A DNA stretch of 64,000 nt from RGIG9115 sp045644665 (GTDB lineage: Bacteria; Bacillota; Clostridia; UBA1381), in contig JAZRHH010000023.1 of NCBI GenBank assembly GCA_045644665.1, positions 15,831 through 79,830 on the forward strand, written 5' to 3'. Within the stretch, counting starts at the first letter, position 1; the number at the start of each line of letters is the position of its first letter. This document shows positions 28,137 through 36,945 of the stretch, one piece after another. Position numbers and translations under genes: made by a program. The notes beneath the pieces were generated by a model. The model saw only the letters and a list, made by a program, of their open reading frames with translations. It was not told the DNA's origin and searched no databases.

Positions 28137-28421
28137 ATGAAAATTAAACCATTAGCCGACAGAGTTGTTATCAAGATGTGCGAAGCAGAAGAAACAACAA
28201 AAAGCGGAATTATTCTTACAAACGCCGCAAAGGAAAAGCCTCAGATTGCTGAAGTTGTTGAGGTAGGCCCAGGCGGAATTGTAGACGGCAAAGAAATTGT
28301 AATGACAGTTAAAAAAGCTGACAAAGTACTTATTTCCGACTATGCAGGAACAAAGGTTAAATTAGACGGCGAAGAGTATGTTATTGTAAAGCAAAACGAC
28401 ATACTTGCAATTGTAGAATAA
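28137..28421 (+). CDS. groES: Co-chaperonin GroES
   Basis: A 94-residue GroES, the heptameric lid of the GroEL folding chamber. The mobile-loop region (EETTKSGIILTNAAKEKPQ) and the end (YVIVKQNDILAIVE) are standard. I start at the ATG at 28137 behind AAGGAGG; an upstream in-frame ATG lies before this site and would add nine unrelated residues. It follows the CIRCE element and precedes groEL by 22 bases. Confidence 0.97.
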   Translation: MKIKPLADRVVIKMCEAEETTKSGIILTNAAKEKPQIAEVVEVGPGGIVDGKEIVMTVKKADKVLISDYAGTKVKLDGEEYVIVKQNDILAIVE

Positions 28422-28443
28422 TCAGGTAGGAGAGTGAAATATT

Positions 28444-30066
28444 ATGGCAAAGCAAATTAAATACGGAGAAGAAGCAAGACACGCTCTTGAACGTGGTATA
28501 AATCATCTTGCAGATACAGTTAAAATCACACTTGGTCCAAAAGGAAGAAACGTTGTTCTTGACAAAAAGTTCGGCGCTCCCCTTATAACAAACGACGGTG
28601 TTACAATTGCAAAGGAAATTGAGCTTGAAGACCCATTTGAAAACATGGGTGCACAGCTTGTAAAGGAAGTTGCAACAAAAACAAATGACGTTGCAGGTGA
28701 CGGTACAACAACAGCTACTTTACTTGCACAGGCTCTTATCCGCGAAGGACTTAAAAACGTTACAGCCGGCGCAAACCCTATGATTGTAAGACGTGGAATT
28801 CAAGGCGCTGTTGATGCAGCAGTTAAGGAAATTGTTGCAAACGCTAAAAAAGTAAACGGTAAGGCAGATATTGCAAGAGTTGCATCTGTTTCTGCTGCAA
28901 ACGAAACAATAGGCGAGCTTATTGCTGACGCTATGGAAAAGGTTACTGCTGATGGTGTAATCACAGTTGAGGAATCAAAAACTGCCGAAACATACAGCGA
29001 GGTTGTAGAGGGTATGCAATTTGACAGAGGCTACATCTCTCCATACATGGTAACAGACACAAACAAAATGGAAGCTGTTATTGATGACGCCTATATACTT
29101 ATCACAGACAAAAAGATTTCAAACATTCAGGAAATTCTTCCTGTACTTGAGCAGCTTGTTCAGTCAGGCAAAAAGCTTGTTATAATTGCAGAGGATGTAG
29201 AGGGCGAAGCTCTTGCAACACTTATTGTTAACAAGCTCAGAGGTACATTTGTGGCAGTTCCGGTAAAAGCTCCGGGATTTGGCGACAGAAGAAAGGAAAT
29301 GCTCCGTGACATTGCTATTTTAACAGGCGGTCAGGTAATTTCTGACGAACTCGGTCTTGAGCTTAAGGACACAACAGTTGACCAGCTTGGACGTGCAAGA
29401 CAAGTAAAAATCCAAAAGGAAAACACAATTATTGTTGACGGCGCAGGTAACCCTGACGCAATTGAAGCTAGAATTGGCGAGATAAAGGCAGCTATTTCTG
29501 TTACAACATCAGACTTTGACAGAGAAAAATTGCAGGAAAGACTTGCAAAGCTTTCAGGCGGTGTGGCTGTTATTAAGGTTGGTGCTGCAACAGAAACAGA
29601 AATGCAGGAAATGAAGCTCAGAATCGAAGACGCTCTTGCTGCAACAAAGGCTGCTGTTGAAGAAGGTATAATCGCAGGCGGAGGAACAACATACATTAAT
29701 GCAATCCCTGCTGTTGAAAAGCTTTTAAAAGAAACAACAGGCGACGAAAAAACAGGTGTACAAATCGTACTCAAGGCTTTGGAAGAGCCTGTTAAGCAAA
29801 TCGCTGCAAATGCAGGTCTTGAAGGCTCTGTTATAGTTGACAAGGTTAAGGACCAAAAAGCAGGCGTTGGCTACAATGCTCTTACAGACGAATATGTTGA
29901 TATGATAAAAGCAGGTATTGTTGACCCTGTTAAGGTTACAAGAAGCGCACTTCAAAACGCAGCAAGTGTTGCAAGTATGGTGCTCACAACAGAAAGCCTT
30001 GTAACTGACCTTCCTGAACCTGAAAAGGCTGCTATGCCTGATCCATCTATGGGCGGAATGTACTAA
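28444..30066 (+). CDS. groEL: Chaperonin GroEL
   Basis: A 540-residue GroEL, the 60-kDa chaperonin that folds proteins in the GroES-capped chamber. The N-terminal ATP site (LGPKGRNVVLDKK and GDGTTTATLLA) and the C-terminal GGMY tail are intact. It is cotranscribed with groES from the CIRCE promoter and followed by a clean terminator. Confidence 0.98.
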   Translation: MAKQIKYGEEARHALERGINHLADTVKITLGPKGRNVVLDKKFGAPLITNDGVTIAKEIELEDPFENMGAQLVKEVATKTNDVAGDGTTTATLLAQALIREGLKNVTAGANPMIVRRGIQGAVDAAVKEIVANAKKVNGKADIARVASVSAANETIGELIADAMEKVTADGVITVEESKTAETYSEVVEGMQFDRGYISPYMVTDTNKMEAVIDDAYILITDKKISNIQEILPVLEQLVQSGKKLVIIAEDVEGEALATLIVNKLRGTFVAVPVKAPGFGDRRKEMLRDIAILTGGQVISDELGLELKDTTVDQLGRARQVKIQKENTIIVDGAGNPDAIEARIGEIKAAISVTTSDFDREKLQERLAKLSGGVAVIKVGAATETEMQEMKLRIEDALAATKAAVEEGIIAGGGTTYINAIPAVEKLLKETTGDEKTGVQIVLKALEEPVKQIAANAGLEGSVIVDKVKDQKAGVGYNALTDEYVDMIKAGIVDPVKVTRSALQNAASVASMVLTTESLVTDLPEPEKAAMPDPSMGGMY

Positions 30067-30109
30067 GAAGGACTGTTGCCTTTATTAAAGGCATTTAAAT
30101 AGTCATATT

Positions 30110-30141
30110 GAAAGTCGCAAATAATGCGACTTTCTTTTTTA
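30110..30141 (+). terminator. groESL terminator
   Basis: A 10-bp perfect stem (GAAAGTCGCA with its complement) around a 5-base loop, followed by TTTTTT. Confidence 0.92.
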
Positions 30142-30184
30142 TGCAAAAAAAATGCACACTTTACTACTTTATTCGCGCATTTTT

Positions 30185-30246
30185 TTGTTATGTTTTAATC
30201 AAAATATAACAAGGTTATTGTAAAGTGTATTATTTTGTTGTATAAT
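30185..30246 (+). promoter_or_regulatory. Pyruvate formate-lyase promoter with upstream inverted repeat
   Basis: A sigma-A promoter TTGTAA (30218-30223), 17-base spacer, TATAAT (30241-30246) lies 38 bases before the start codon. Immediately upstream is a near-perfect 12-bp inverted repeat, TTGTTATGTTTT (30185-30196) and AAAATATAACAA (30201-30212). Its outer TTGTTA/TAACAA halves recall redox-regulator (Rex-like) half sites, but the spacing is not the usual one, so the regulator is unknown. Confidence 0.65.
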
Positions 30247-30284
30247 ATAATGCGGCAAAATGAGGAGAAAAGGAGAAATCATAA

Positions 30285-32381
30285 ATGAACGACAACAAAT
30301 ATTGGGAAGGTTTTGACAGAGGAACCTGGTCAAAAGAAATAAACGTAAGAAGCTTTATAAGACACAACTTTACACCATATGACGGTGACGAAAGCTTCCT
30401 TGAAGCACCAACACAAGACACTCTTGATTTGTGGGAACAGGTGCTTGAGCTAACAACAAAAGAAAGAGAAGCCGGCGGCGTTCTTGACATGGACACAGAT
30501 GTTATTTCAACAATTACATCTCACGGACCCGGATATCTTAATAAGGATAAGGAAAAAATTGTAGGTTTCCAGACAGACAAGCCTTTTAAGCGTGCGCTTA
30601 TGCCATACGGCGGTATAAGAATGGCTGAAAAAGCATGTTCAGATAACGGATATAAAATAGATCCGTCTATAAAAGAATTCTTTGATGTTCACAGAAAAAC
30701 ACACAATGCAGGTGTTTTTGACGCATACACACCAGAAATGAGAGCTTGTCGTTCAAGCCACATCATTACAGGTCTTCCTGATGCATACGGACGAGGAAGA
30801 ATTATAGGCGACTACAGACGTGTTGCTCTTTACGGTGTTGACAGACTTATCGAAGATAAAAAAGAACAAAAAGAAACTACACGCTCTGCAATGTATTCTG
30901 ATGTTATCAGAGACAGAGAGGAACTTTCAGAGCAAATAAGAGCTCTCGAAGCATTAAAAGAAATGGCTCTTAGCTACGGCTATGACATTTCAAAGCCTGC
31001 TTCAAACGTAAAAGAAGCTATTCAGTGGCTTTACTTCGGTTACCTCGCTGCCGTAAAAGAACAAAACGGTGCGGCAATGTCACTTGGCAGAACTTCTACA
31101 TTCCTTGATATATATTCAGAAAGAGACATTAAAAACGGCACATTTACTGAAAAAGAAATTCAGGAAATGATTGACCACTTTATTATGAAGCTCCGTCTTG
31201 TAAAATTTGCACGTACTCCTGAATACAACGCACTTTTCTCAGGAGACCCACAGTGGGTAACAGAATCCATAGGCGGTATGGCAATTGACGGACGCCACAT
31301 GGTAACAAAGATGTCTTACAGATATCTTCATACTCTTACAAATCTCGGTCCTGCACCGGAGCCAAACCTTACAGTTCTATGGTCAGAAAGACTTCCTGAA
31401 AACTTTAAGCGCTACTGTGCAAAGATTTCTATTGAAACATCATCTGTTCAATACGAAAACGATAACCTTATGAGATTTACACACGGCGATGACTATGCTA
31501 TTGCCTGCTGCGTATCTTCAATGAAGGTTGGAAAAGAAATGCAATTCTTTGGCGCAAGAGCAAACCTTGCAAAGTGTCTTCTTTACGCTATCAACGGCGG
31601 TATGGACGAGGTTTCAGGTAAGCAAATTGCACCAAAGTACAGACCTATCACATCAGAGTACCTTGACTATGACGAGGTTATAGAAAAGTATGATGAAATG
31701 ATGAAATGGCTTGCAGGTGTTTATGTTAACACACTAAATATCATCCACTACATGCATGACAAGTACTGCTATGAAAAAATACAAATGGCACTCCACGACA
31801 AGCATGTAACACGTTGGTTTGCAACAGGTATTGCAGGACTTTCTGTTGTGGCAGACTCACTTTCTGCTATTAAGTATGCAAAGGTTAAGGTACTCCGTAA
31901 CGAAGACGGACTTGCTGTTGACTATGAAGTTGAGGGCGACTTCCCTAAATATGGTAATGACGATGACAGAGTTGACTCAATTGCTTATGATATAGTTCAC
32001 AGATTTATGGAACACATCAGAAAAAATCATACCTACAGAAACAGCGTACCAACAACATGAATTCTTACAATTACATCAAATGTTGTATACGGAACAAACA
32101 CAGGTGCAACACCTGACGGAAGAAAGAAGGGCGAGCCTTTTGCACCGGGCGCAAACCCAATGCACACAAGAGATACCCATGGTGCTGTAGCGTCACTTGC
32201 TACTGTATCAAAGCTCCCGTTCAAAGATGCACAAGACGGTATTTCAAACACATTCTCAATTATTCCGGGCGCTCTTGGTAAGGACGACAGAATTTTTGCA
32301 GGAGATATAGAAGTAGACCTTGACTGTTCAAACGGAGCATGCTCAAGCCCTACACTTTTTGAAGGACTTGACACAAAATAA
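30285..32381 (+). CDS. pflB: Pyruvate formate-lyase, catalytic part, with one internal TGA
   Basis: Formate acetyltransferase without its glycyl-radical domain. It converts pyruvate and CoA to acetyl-CoA and formate. The frame from the ATG at 30285 (ribosome site AAGGAG) reads 591 residues to a TGA at 32058, then continues without another stop for 106 codons to a TAA at 32379. The continuation (ILTITSNVVYG, GANPMHTRDTHGAVASL) is normal PFL sequence, so only one codon is broken; related enzymes have Ser there (one base: TCA to TGA). The active-site pair Cys408-Cys409 is present. The reading ends in LFEGLDTK, before the C-terminal radical region, which is supplied by the next gene. If TGA stops translation the product lacks about 106 residues. 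Confidence 0.88.
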
Positions 32382-32406
32382 AAAACTTTTTAAGGAGGAC
32401 ACTATT

Positions 32407-32649
32407 ATGGCAGCAACACAAAATCAAATAGATAATCTCGTATCACTACTTGACGGATATGTAAAAAAAGGCGGACATCACCTTAACGTAAACGTATTCA
32501 CAAAGGAAACACTACTTGATGCACAGGCTCATCCCGAAAGATATCCACAGCTTACAGTAAGAGTAAGCGGATACGCTGTTAATTTTATAAAGCTTACAAA
32601 AGAGCAGCAGGATGAAGTTATTTCAAGAACTTTCCACGATAAAATCTAA
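32407..32649 (+). CDS. Stand-alone glycyl-radical subunit of pyruvate formate-lyase
   Basis: An 80-residue protein equal to the last part of PFL: a short new N terminus (MAATQNQIDNL) leads into LLDGYVKKGGHHLNVNV, then the radical motif RVSGYA with Gly55, and the family ending QQDEVISRTF. It has its own strong AGGAGG nine bases before the ATG and sits 25 bases after the truncated pflB, followed by the activase gene in a 1-base overlap. Small proteins of this kind (GrcA/YfiD of E. coli) rescue damaged PFL; here it seems to be the only source of the radical domain in the locus, making PFL a two-subunit enzyme. Confidence 0.9.
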   Translation: MAATQNQIDNLVSLLDGYVKKGGHHLNVNVFTKETLLDAQAHPERYPQLTVRVSGYAVNFIKLTKEQQDEVISRTFHDKI

Positions 32650-33395
32650 TGACCGGACGTATTCACTCAAAAGAAAGCTTTGGCACTGTTGACGGCCCCG
32701 GCATAAGATATGTACTTTTTATGCAGGGCTGTCCAATGCGATGCAAATATTGCCATAACCCTGACACATGGGATATGACAGCAGGCGTAGATATGACCGC
32801 AAAAGAGGTAATTGACGAGTATCTTCGCAATTCCTCCTTTTACACAAAAGGAGGAATTACGGTTACAGGCGGCGAGCCTCTTTTGCAAGTAGAATTTCTG
32901 ACAGAGCTATTTACTCTTGCAAAGGAATATAATATTCATACATGTATTGATACATCAGGAATTACCTTTAATAAAGAAAACAAACCTTACATGGAAAAGC
33001 TGGATAAGCTCTTGTCGCTAACTGACCTTGTTATGCTTGATATAAAGCATATAGACTGCGAAAAGCACAAAGACCTTACAGGCCACAGCAACGTAGCCGT
33101 TCTGGAGTTTGCGAAATATCTTGACAGTCTGAATATATCCATATGGGTAAGGCATATAATTATTCCGGGGATCACAGATAACAAAGAAAATCTTATAAAG
33201 CTTGGGGAATTTATAGGAGCCTTAAAAAATCTCCACGCCCTTGATGTACTTCCCTATCACACAATGGGTGTACACAAGTACAAGGAGCTTGGCATTGAAT
33301 ATCCCCTTGAAAATGTAGAGGCTCTTTCTGTAAAAGATGCTGAAAAAGCAAAGCTTTATATTATTGAGGGAATAAAAAAAGTACGAGGAAACTGA
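32649..33395 (+). CDS. pflA: Pyruvate formate-lyase-activating enzyme
   Basis: A 248-residue radical-SAM protein with the CxxxCxxC cluster CPMRCKYC near residues 28-35 and the GGE motif (TVTGGEPLLQ). It uses a [4Fe-4S] cluster and SAM to abstract hydrogen from the PFL glycine. The ATG overlaps the stop of the glycyl-radical subunit gene by one base, so activase and its direct substrate domain are translationally coupled. A weak hairpin (33392-33413) follows the stop. Confidence 0.95.
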   Translation: MTGRIHSKESFGTVDGPGIRYVLFMQGCPMRCKYCHNPDTWDMTAGVDMTAKEVIDEYLRNSSFYTKGGITVTGGEPLLQVEFLTELFTLAKEYNIHTCIDTSGITFNKENKPYMEKLDKLLSLTDLVMLDIKHIDCEKHKDLTGHSNVAVLEFAKYLDSLNISIWVRHIIIPGITDNKENLIKLGEFIGALKNLHALDVLPYHTMGVHKYKELGIEYPLENVEALSVKDAEKAKLYIIEGIKKVRGN

Positions 33396-33413
33396 TTTTT
33401 TATTTAAAATCAG

Positions 33414-33442
33414 TTGACAACAATGTTTAATTATGGTATAAT
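33414..33442 (+). promoter_or_regulatory. Consensus promoter of tRNA-Leu
   Basis: A perfect sigma-A promoter: TTGACA (33414-33419), 17-base spacer, TATAAT (33437-33442), 37 bases before the mature tRNA start. Confidence 0.92.
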
Positions 33443-33479
33443 ACTTGCGTTGTTTGAAAATAAAACAGCGCAAAACCTT

Positions 33480-33568
33480 GCCGATGTGGCGGAATTGGCA
33501 GACGCCCGGGACTTAAAATCCCGTGGGAAGAAATTCCCGTACCGGTTCGACCCCGGTCATCGGCACCA
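33480..33568 (+). tRNA. tRNA-Leu (anticodon UAA)
   Basis: A class II tRNA of 89 bases with encoded CCA. The acceptor arm GCCGATG pairs with CATCGGC, the anticodon arm is CGGGA-CTTAAAA-TCCCG giving anticodon TAA, a long variable arm (GTGGGAAGAAATTCCCGTAC) is present, and the T arm has GGTTCGACCCC. The long variable arm and anticodon fix it as leucine, reading UUA/UUG. Confidence 0.97.
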
Positions 33569-33571
33569 AAA

Positions 33572-33606
33572 AAGAGATAATTTTACTAATAGTAAAATTA
33601 TCTCTT
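33572..33606. terminator. Bidirectional terminator after tRNA-Leu
   Basis: A perfect 16-bp stem (AAGAGATAATTTTACT and its complement) around AAT, followed by TTTT. On the - strand it can end the SGNH gene, whose stop lies at 33626. Confidence 0.92.
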
Positions 33607-33625
33607 TTTTATTGTTTCATCAGAT

Positions 33626-34528
33626 TTATTTATTTAAAAAATCTATAAGCTGGTTCTTTATTTCTACCATTCCCTGCTTGTTAGGATGGTCGCTACGCTT
33701 TGATATATCCTGAAGCTTTAATAGCGGAACATCATAATGCTCGCAGATTGTTTCCACAGATTCTATAATCTCAGGTGAAAGTCCGTTGTTAAGCATAAAC
33801 ACAACATCTGAAGCAGGATAATTCTTCTTCATATAGTCAAATACATATGCAAGTGCAGGACGGAATGTAGTTAAGTCTGTATCGGTCCAGTCACTATACT
33901 TATATTCACCGATTTGTGCTCCTGCCCAAGCATCGTTTGTTGCGCCCTCAACAATTATAAGCTCTGCTTCTTTTAAGTTTTCAACACGCTTTACATAGCT
34001 GAATTCTGTTGAATCAGTTTCACCGGTTCCGTAGCCGTCATAGCAGATAGGTGAACCTGAGTAGGAGTTATTCATTACCAATTCAGCACCGTACTCCTGT
34101 GCAAACAATTTCATCCAGGTATCATTAACATCCTTAACATCGTTTGGTGTGTTTGCTGAAGTTGGGTACCATACTGCGTTTGTAGCGGGCTCAACGAACT
34201 CTTTATATGTAGAATATGAATCACCTAAAATTGTAAAGGTTTTATATTTCTTAACCTCTTTTACCTGGTCTGACTCCTGTTCCCCTTCAGTGTTAATAAG
34301 GATAGTGTCATCCTTGAAATCAACCTCAAATCCAACTGCTTCGCCTATATCTCTGAGCTTGAAATATGTATAGTCGTTGATATTATAGCCTTCAATATCA
34401 GCCTCTTGGTTATTAACCAATACCTTAAATCCGTTCTTTGTTGCCTGGTAAATCTCGTTTGCCAGAACAGGTGTTGCAACCGCCAAAGCAACAACGATAG
34501 CAAAAAGCTTGCTTTTGTTTGTTTTCAT
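33626..34528 (-). CDS. Exported SGNH hydrolase with stalk-type N-terminal domain
   Basis: A 300-residue exported protein. A signal peptide (residues 1-24) leads into a short copper-amine-oxidase-like stalk segment (KVLVNNQEADIEGYNINDYTY in part, then LRDIGEAVGFEV), then a GDSL/SGNH hydrolase from about residue 95: block I ILGDSYSTY with nucleophile Ser, block III GATNDAW, and block V DHPNKQG with the Asp-His pair. All catalytic residues are visible, so it is probably an active surface esterase, perhaps removing acetyl groups from glycans. An AraC regulator lies upstream on the same strand. Confidence 0.85.
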   Translation of the reverse strand: MKTNKSKLFAIVVALAVATPVLANEIYQATKNGFKVLVNNQEADIEGYNINDYTYFKLRDIGEAVGFEVDFKDDTILINTEGEQESDQVKEVKKYKTFTILGDSYSTYKEFVEPATNAVWYPTSANTPNDVKDVNDTWMKLFAQEYGAELVMNNSYSGSPICYDGYGTGETDSTEFSYVKRVENLKEAELIIVEGATNDAWAGAQIGEYKYSDWTDTDLTTFRPALAYVFDYMKKNYPASDVVFMLNNGLSPEIIESVETICEHYDVPLLKLQDISKRSDHPNKQGMVEIKNQLIDFLNK

Positions 34529-34673
34529 AAACTAAATCTCCTTTTTCTGTTTGATTTCTTTATAAATTTGTTTTCATCTTCATTTTAACATAACACTCAT
34601 CTTTTTGCAATAGCTTAAAACGATTTAGGCAAACCATTTTATTTCTCCAAAAAAGCGCTTTTTCTAATATAAT

Positions 34674-35435
34674 CTACAAGTTTCCTACATCTGACGGTGC
34701 AACACCGTACATTTTTTTAAAGACTTTACTAAAATACAACGGATCACTAAAACCAACGGACAGTGCCACTTCACTAAAAGTATTAAAATCTCCGCTGTCA
34801 ATAATACTTCTTGCATGAGACAGCCTTCTGGAAGTAATATATTTTTGAGGGGTCATACCAAACTTTGAAGCAAATATTTGCCTGAAATATGTATCCGAAA
34901 TTCCACACAAATGGTGAAGCTTATCAACATTAAAGGAGCAATCATATATGTGTTCCTTCAAATATGTAACAGCAGGTTCTATTATATCAAACTTCCGCTT
35001 TTCTGAATAGTTTGAATTATCAAGGATAGATATGTATGAAAGCAAGTTATAAAATACAGCCATACACTTATATCTTTCTGCCTGAGTACCCAAATTCCAC
35101 AAATGTGAATAATGATTATTTATATAATCTATATCGCAGAAATTATCCAGAGAATAAAGCCTTGGCTTACTATCAATATACTCACTATCAAAATTAATTG
35201 ACGTGTACACACTTGGTGCAGGAGATAATGTTGTGTACTCATAGGAAATACCTTTAGGAAGAAAAATCATCTCCCCTTTTTGCACAGAAATCTTACTATC
35301 ATAGAAATCATACTCCACTTCACCTGTAGTTCTTATAATAAAAGTATTGTACTTTCTCTTTTCTATTTTGTTAAATTGCTTACTTACTCTATGAAGAGAA
35401 GAAATAATTTTTAAATTTTCTATATCATTAAACAT
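34674..35435 (-). CDS. AraC-family transcriptional regulator
   Basis: A 253-residue AraC regulator: N-terminal cupin sensor (about 1-140, GEMIFLPKGISYEYT) and C-terminal double helix-turn-helix (about 150-253) with the signature SEVALSVGFSDPLYFSKVFKK and the finish GVAPSDV. It faces away from the MFS transporter with a 180-base promoter region between, so it probably regulates transporter and hydrolase and perhaps itself. The inducer is unknown. Confidence 0.9.
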   Translation of the reverse strand: MFNDIENLKIISSLHRVSKQFNKIEKRKYNTFIIRTTGEVEYDFYDSKISVQKGEMIFLPKGISYEYTTLSPAPSVYTSINFDSEYIDSKPRLYSLDNFCDIDYINNHYSHLWNLGTQAERYKCMAVFYNLLSYISILDNSNYSEKRKFDIIEPAVTYLKEHIYDCSFNVDKLHHLCGISDTYFRQIFASKFGMTPQKYITSRRLSHARSIIDSGDFNTFSEVALSVGFSDPLYFSKVFKKMYGVAPSDVGNL

Positions 35436-35548
35436 CTCTTCACCTCTGCATCATCATATTATACATATTATAGCACTTTATCGCAAAAAAAGCAATACTT
35501 TTTTGATAAAATGCAGTTATAAAAATTCCATGTTGTTATATAAATTCC

Positions 35549-35577
35549 ATTTACAAATTTCATATTATTGATATAAT
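35549..35577 (+). promoter_or_regulatory. Probable promoter of the MFS-MBL operon
   Basis: TTTACA (35550-35555) and TATAAT (35572-35577) with a 16-base spacer, 39 bases before the MFS start. Confidence 0.55.
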
Positions 35578-35615
35578 GTATATTAGAATAGAATTTAGAA
35601 ACGGAGTGTGCTTTG

Positions 35616-36920
35616 ATGAAAAAGCCGGAATTAAAGACATCAAAATTTGACTACAAATGGGTAATTGCAGGCGCATGCATGCTTATGATATTTGTAGCCA
35701 TGGGCTTTTGCAGCTCGCCTAAGGGCTTGTTTATTGGAAAGATAACAGAGGTTTTAGGCATTAAGAGGAGCTTATTTTCAATAAATGACAGTTGCCGCTT
35801 TGTTGCAACTGCAATTATGAATTTGTTCTTCGGAAGCATGGTAATGCGATTTGGTACAAGAAAGCTGATTGCAATAGGATTTGTATTCTTATCATTATCC
35901 TGTTTGGTTTATTCTGTAGCAGAAAGCATTTATGTATTTTATCTCGGAGGAATACTCCTTGGCATTGGCTACTCATGGACAAGCACAACAATGGTTGGCT
36001 GTGTTATTAATAAATGGTGCAAAGAAAACAAAGGTACCATAATGGGTGTAGTACTTGCTGTAAATGGTATAGGCGGTGCCGTTGCTACACAGATTATTTC
36101 ACCTATCATTTATCAGGAAGGAAATCCTTTTGGTTACCGCAGTGCATACCGTCTTATCGCACTGATAGTTTTAGTTGCAGGGATTTTGATTGTTTCTCTC
36201 CTTCGTGAGAGTCCCAAAGGCATATTAGATTCAAAGCCTGTCGTTTCCAAGAAAAAAAGTAAGGTTCAAAGCTGGACAGGAATAGAATACTCTGTTCTTA
36301 CAAAAAAAGCTTATTTTTACGGAGCATTAGTTTGTGTATTCTTTACAGGTATGTGCCTGCAGGGCATCAGCGGAGTATCTGCAGCTCATATGAAGGATTC
36401 AGGACTCGATGCTGCTTACGTTGCAACGGTAGTGAGTTTTCATTCACTGTCTATTACAGTTTCCAAGCTTCTTATAGGAATTATGTATGATAAGTTTGGA
36501 CTTAAGATAACAAGTAATGCATGCTCAATAACAGCAGCAATTGTTATGATTATGCTTGCTCTTGTAACAAATTCACCATCAGGAAAAATACTGGCAATGT
36601 CATATGGTATATTCTCAGCCCTGGCAATGCCTCTTGAAACCATAATGCTTCCAATATATGTAAGCGACCTTTTCGGACAAAAATCCTTTGATAAAGCTTT
36701 AGGTATATTCGTTGCTGTAAACGTAGCAGGCTACGCTGTAGGCACACCGGCTGTAAACTTTAGCTTCGACTTACTTGGAAGCTACAAACCTGCACTTTTT
36801 ATATCATGCATCATAATGGTTTTGGTTACTATCGGAATGAGAATTATAATAAAAACTGCAAAACATGAACAAATAGCAGTTCTCGAAAAAGAATCTCAAG
36901 CGGTTGCAGAAATCGCATAA
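35616..36920 (+). CDS. MFS transporter
   Basis: A 434-residue major facilitator with twelve predicted helices and the loop motif MVMRFGTRKLIAIG between helices 2 and 3. The sequence resembles monocarboxylate/oxalate-formate type carriers, but I cannot name the substrate. Start at the ATG at 35616, nine bases after GGAG; the preceding TTG is in frame but less favoured. The MBL-fold hydrolase follows after 25 bases, so the two are likely one operon under the divergent AraC regulator, possibly for uptake and hydrolysis of the same compound. Confidence 0.85.
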   Translation: MKKPELKTSKFDYKWVIAGACMLMIFVAMGFCSSPKGLFIGKITEVLGIKRSLFSINDSCRFVATAIMNLFFGSMVMRFGTRKLIAIGFVFLSLSCLVYSVAESIYVFYLGGILLGIGYSWTSTTMVGCVINKWCKENKGTIMGVVLAVNGIGGAVATQIISPIIYQEGNPFGYRSAYRLIALIVLVAGILIVSLLRESPKGILDSKPVVSKKKSKVQSWTGIEYSVLTKKAYFYGALVCVFFTGMCLQGISGVSAAHMKDSGLDAAYVATVVSFHSLSITVSKLLIGIMYDKFGLKITSNACSITAAIVMIMLALVTNSPSGKILAMSYGIFSALAMPLETIMLPIYVSDLFGQKSFDKALGIFVAVNVAGYAVGTPAVNFSFDLLGSYKPALFISCIIMVLVTIGMRIIIKTAKHEQIAVLEKESQAVAEIA

Positions 36921-36945
36921 AATAAAAAAATTAAGAGGTGTAATT

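Noticed and set aside
32061..32095. SECIS-like hairpin after the pflB TGA, implying selenocysteine
   Set aside because: Only a 5-bp TACAA/TTGTA stem is possible, the family residue is Ser rather than Cys, and no other selenoprotein genes are in the window.
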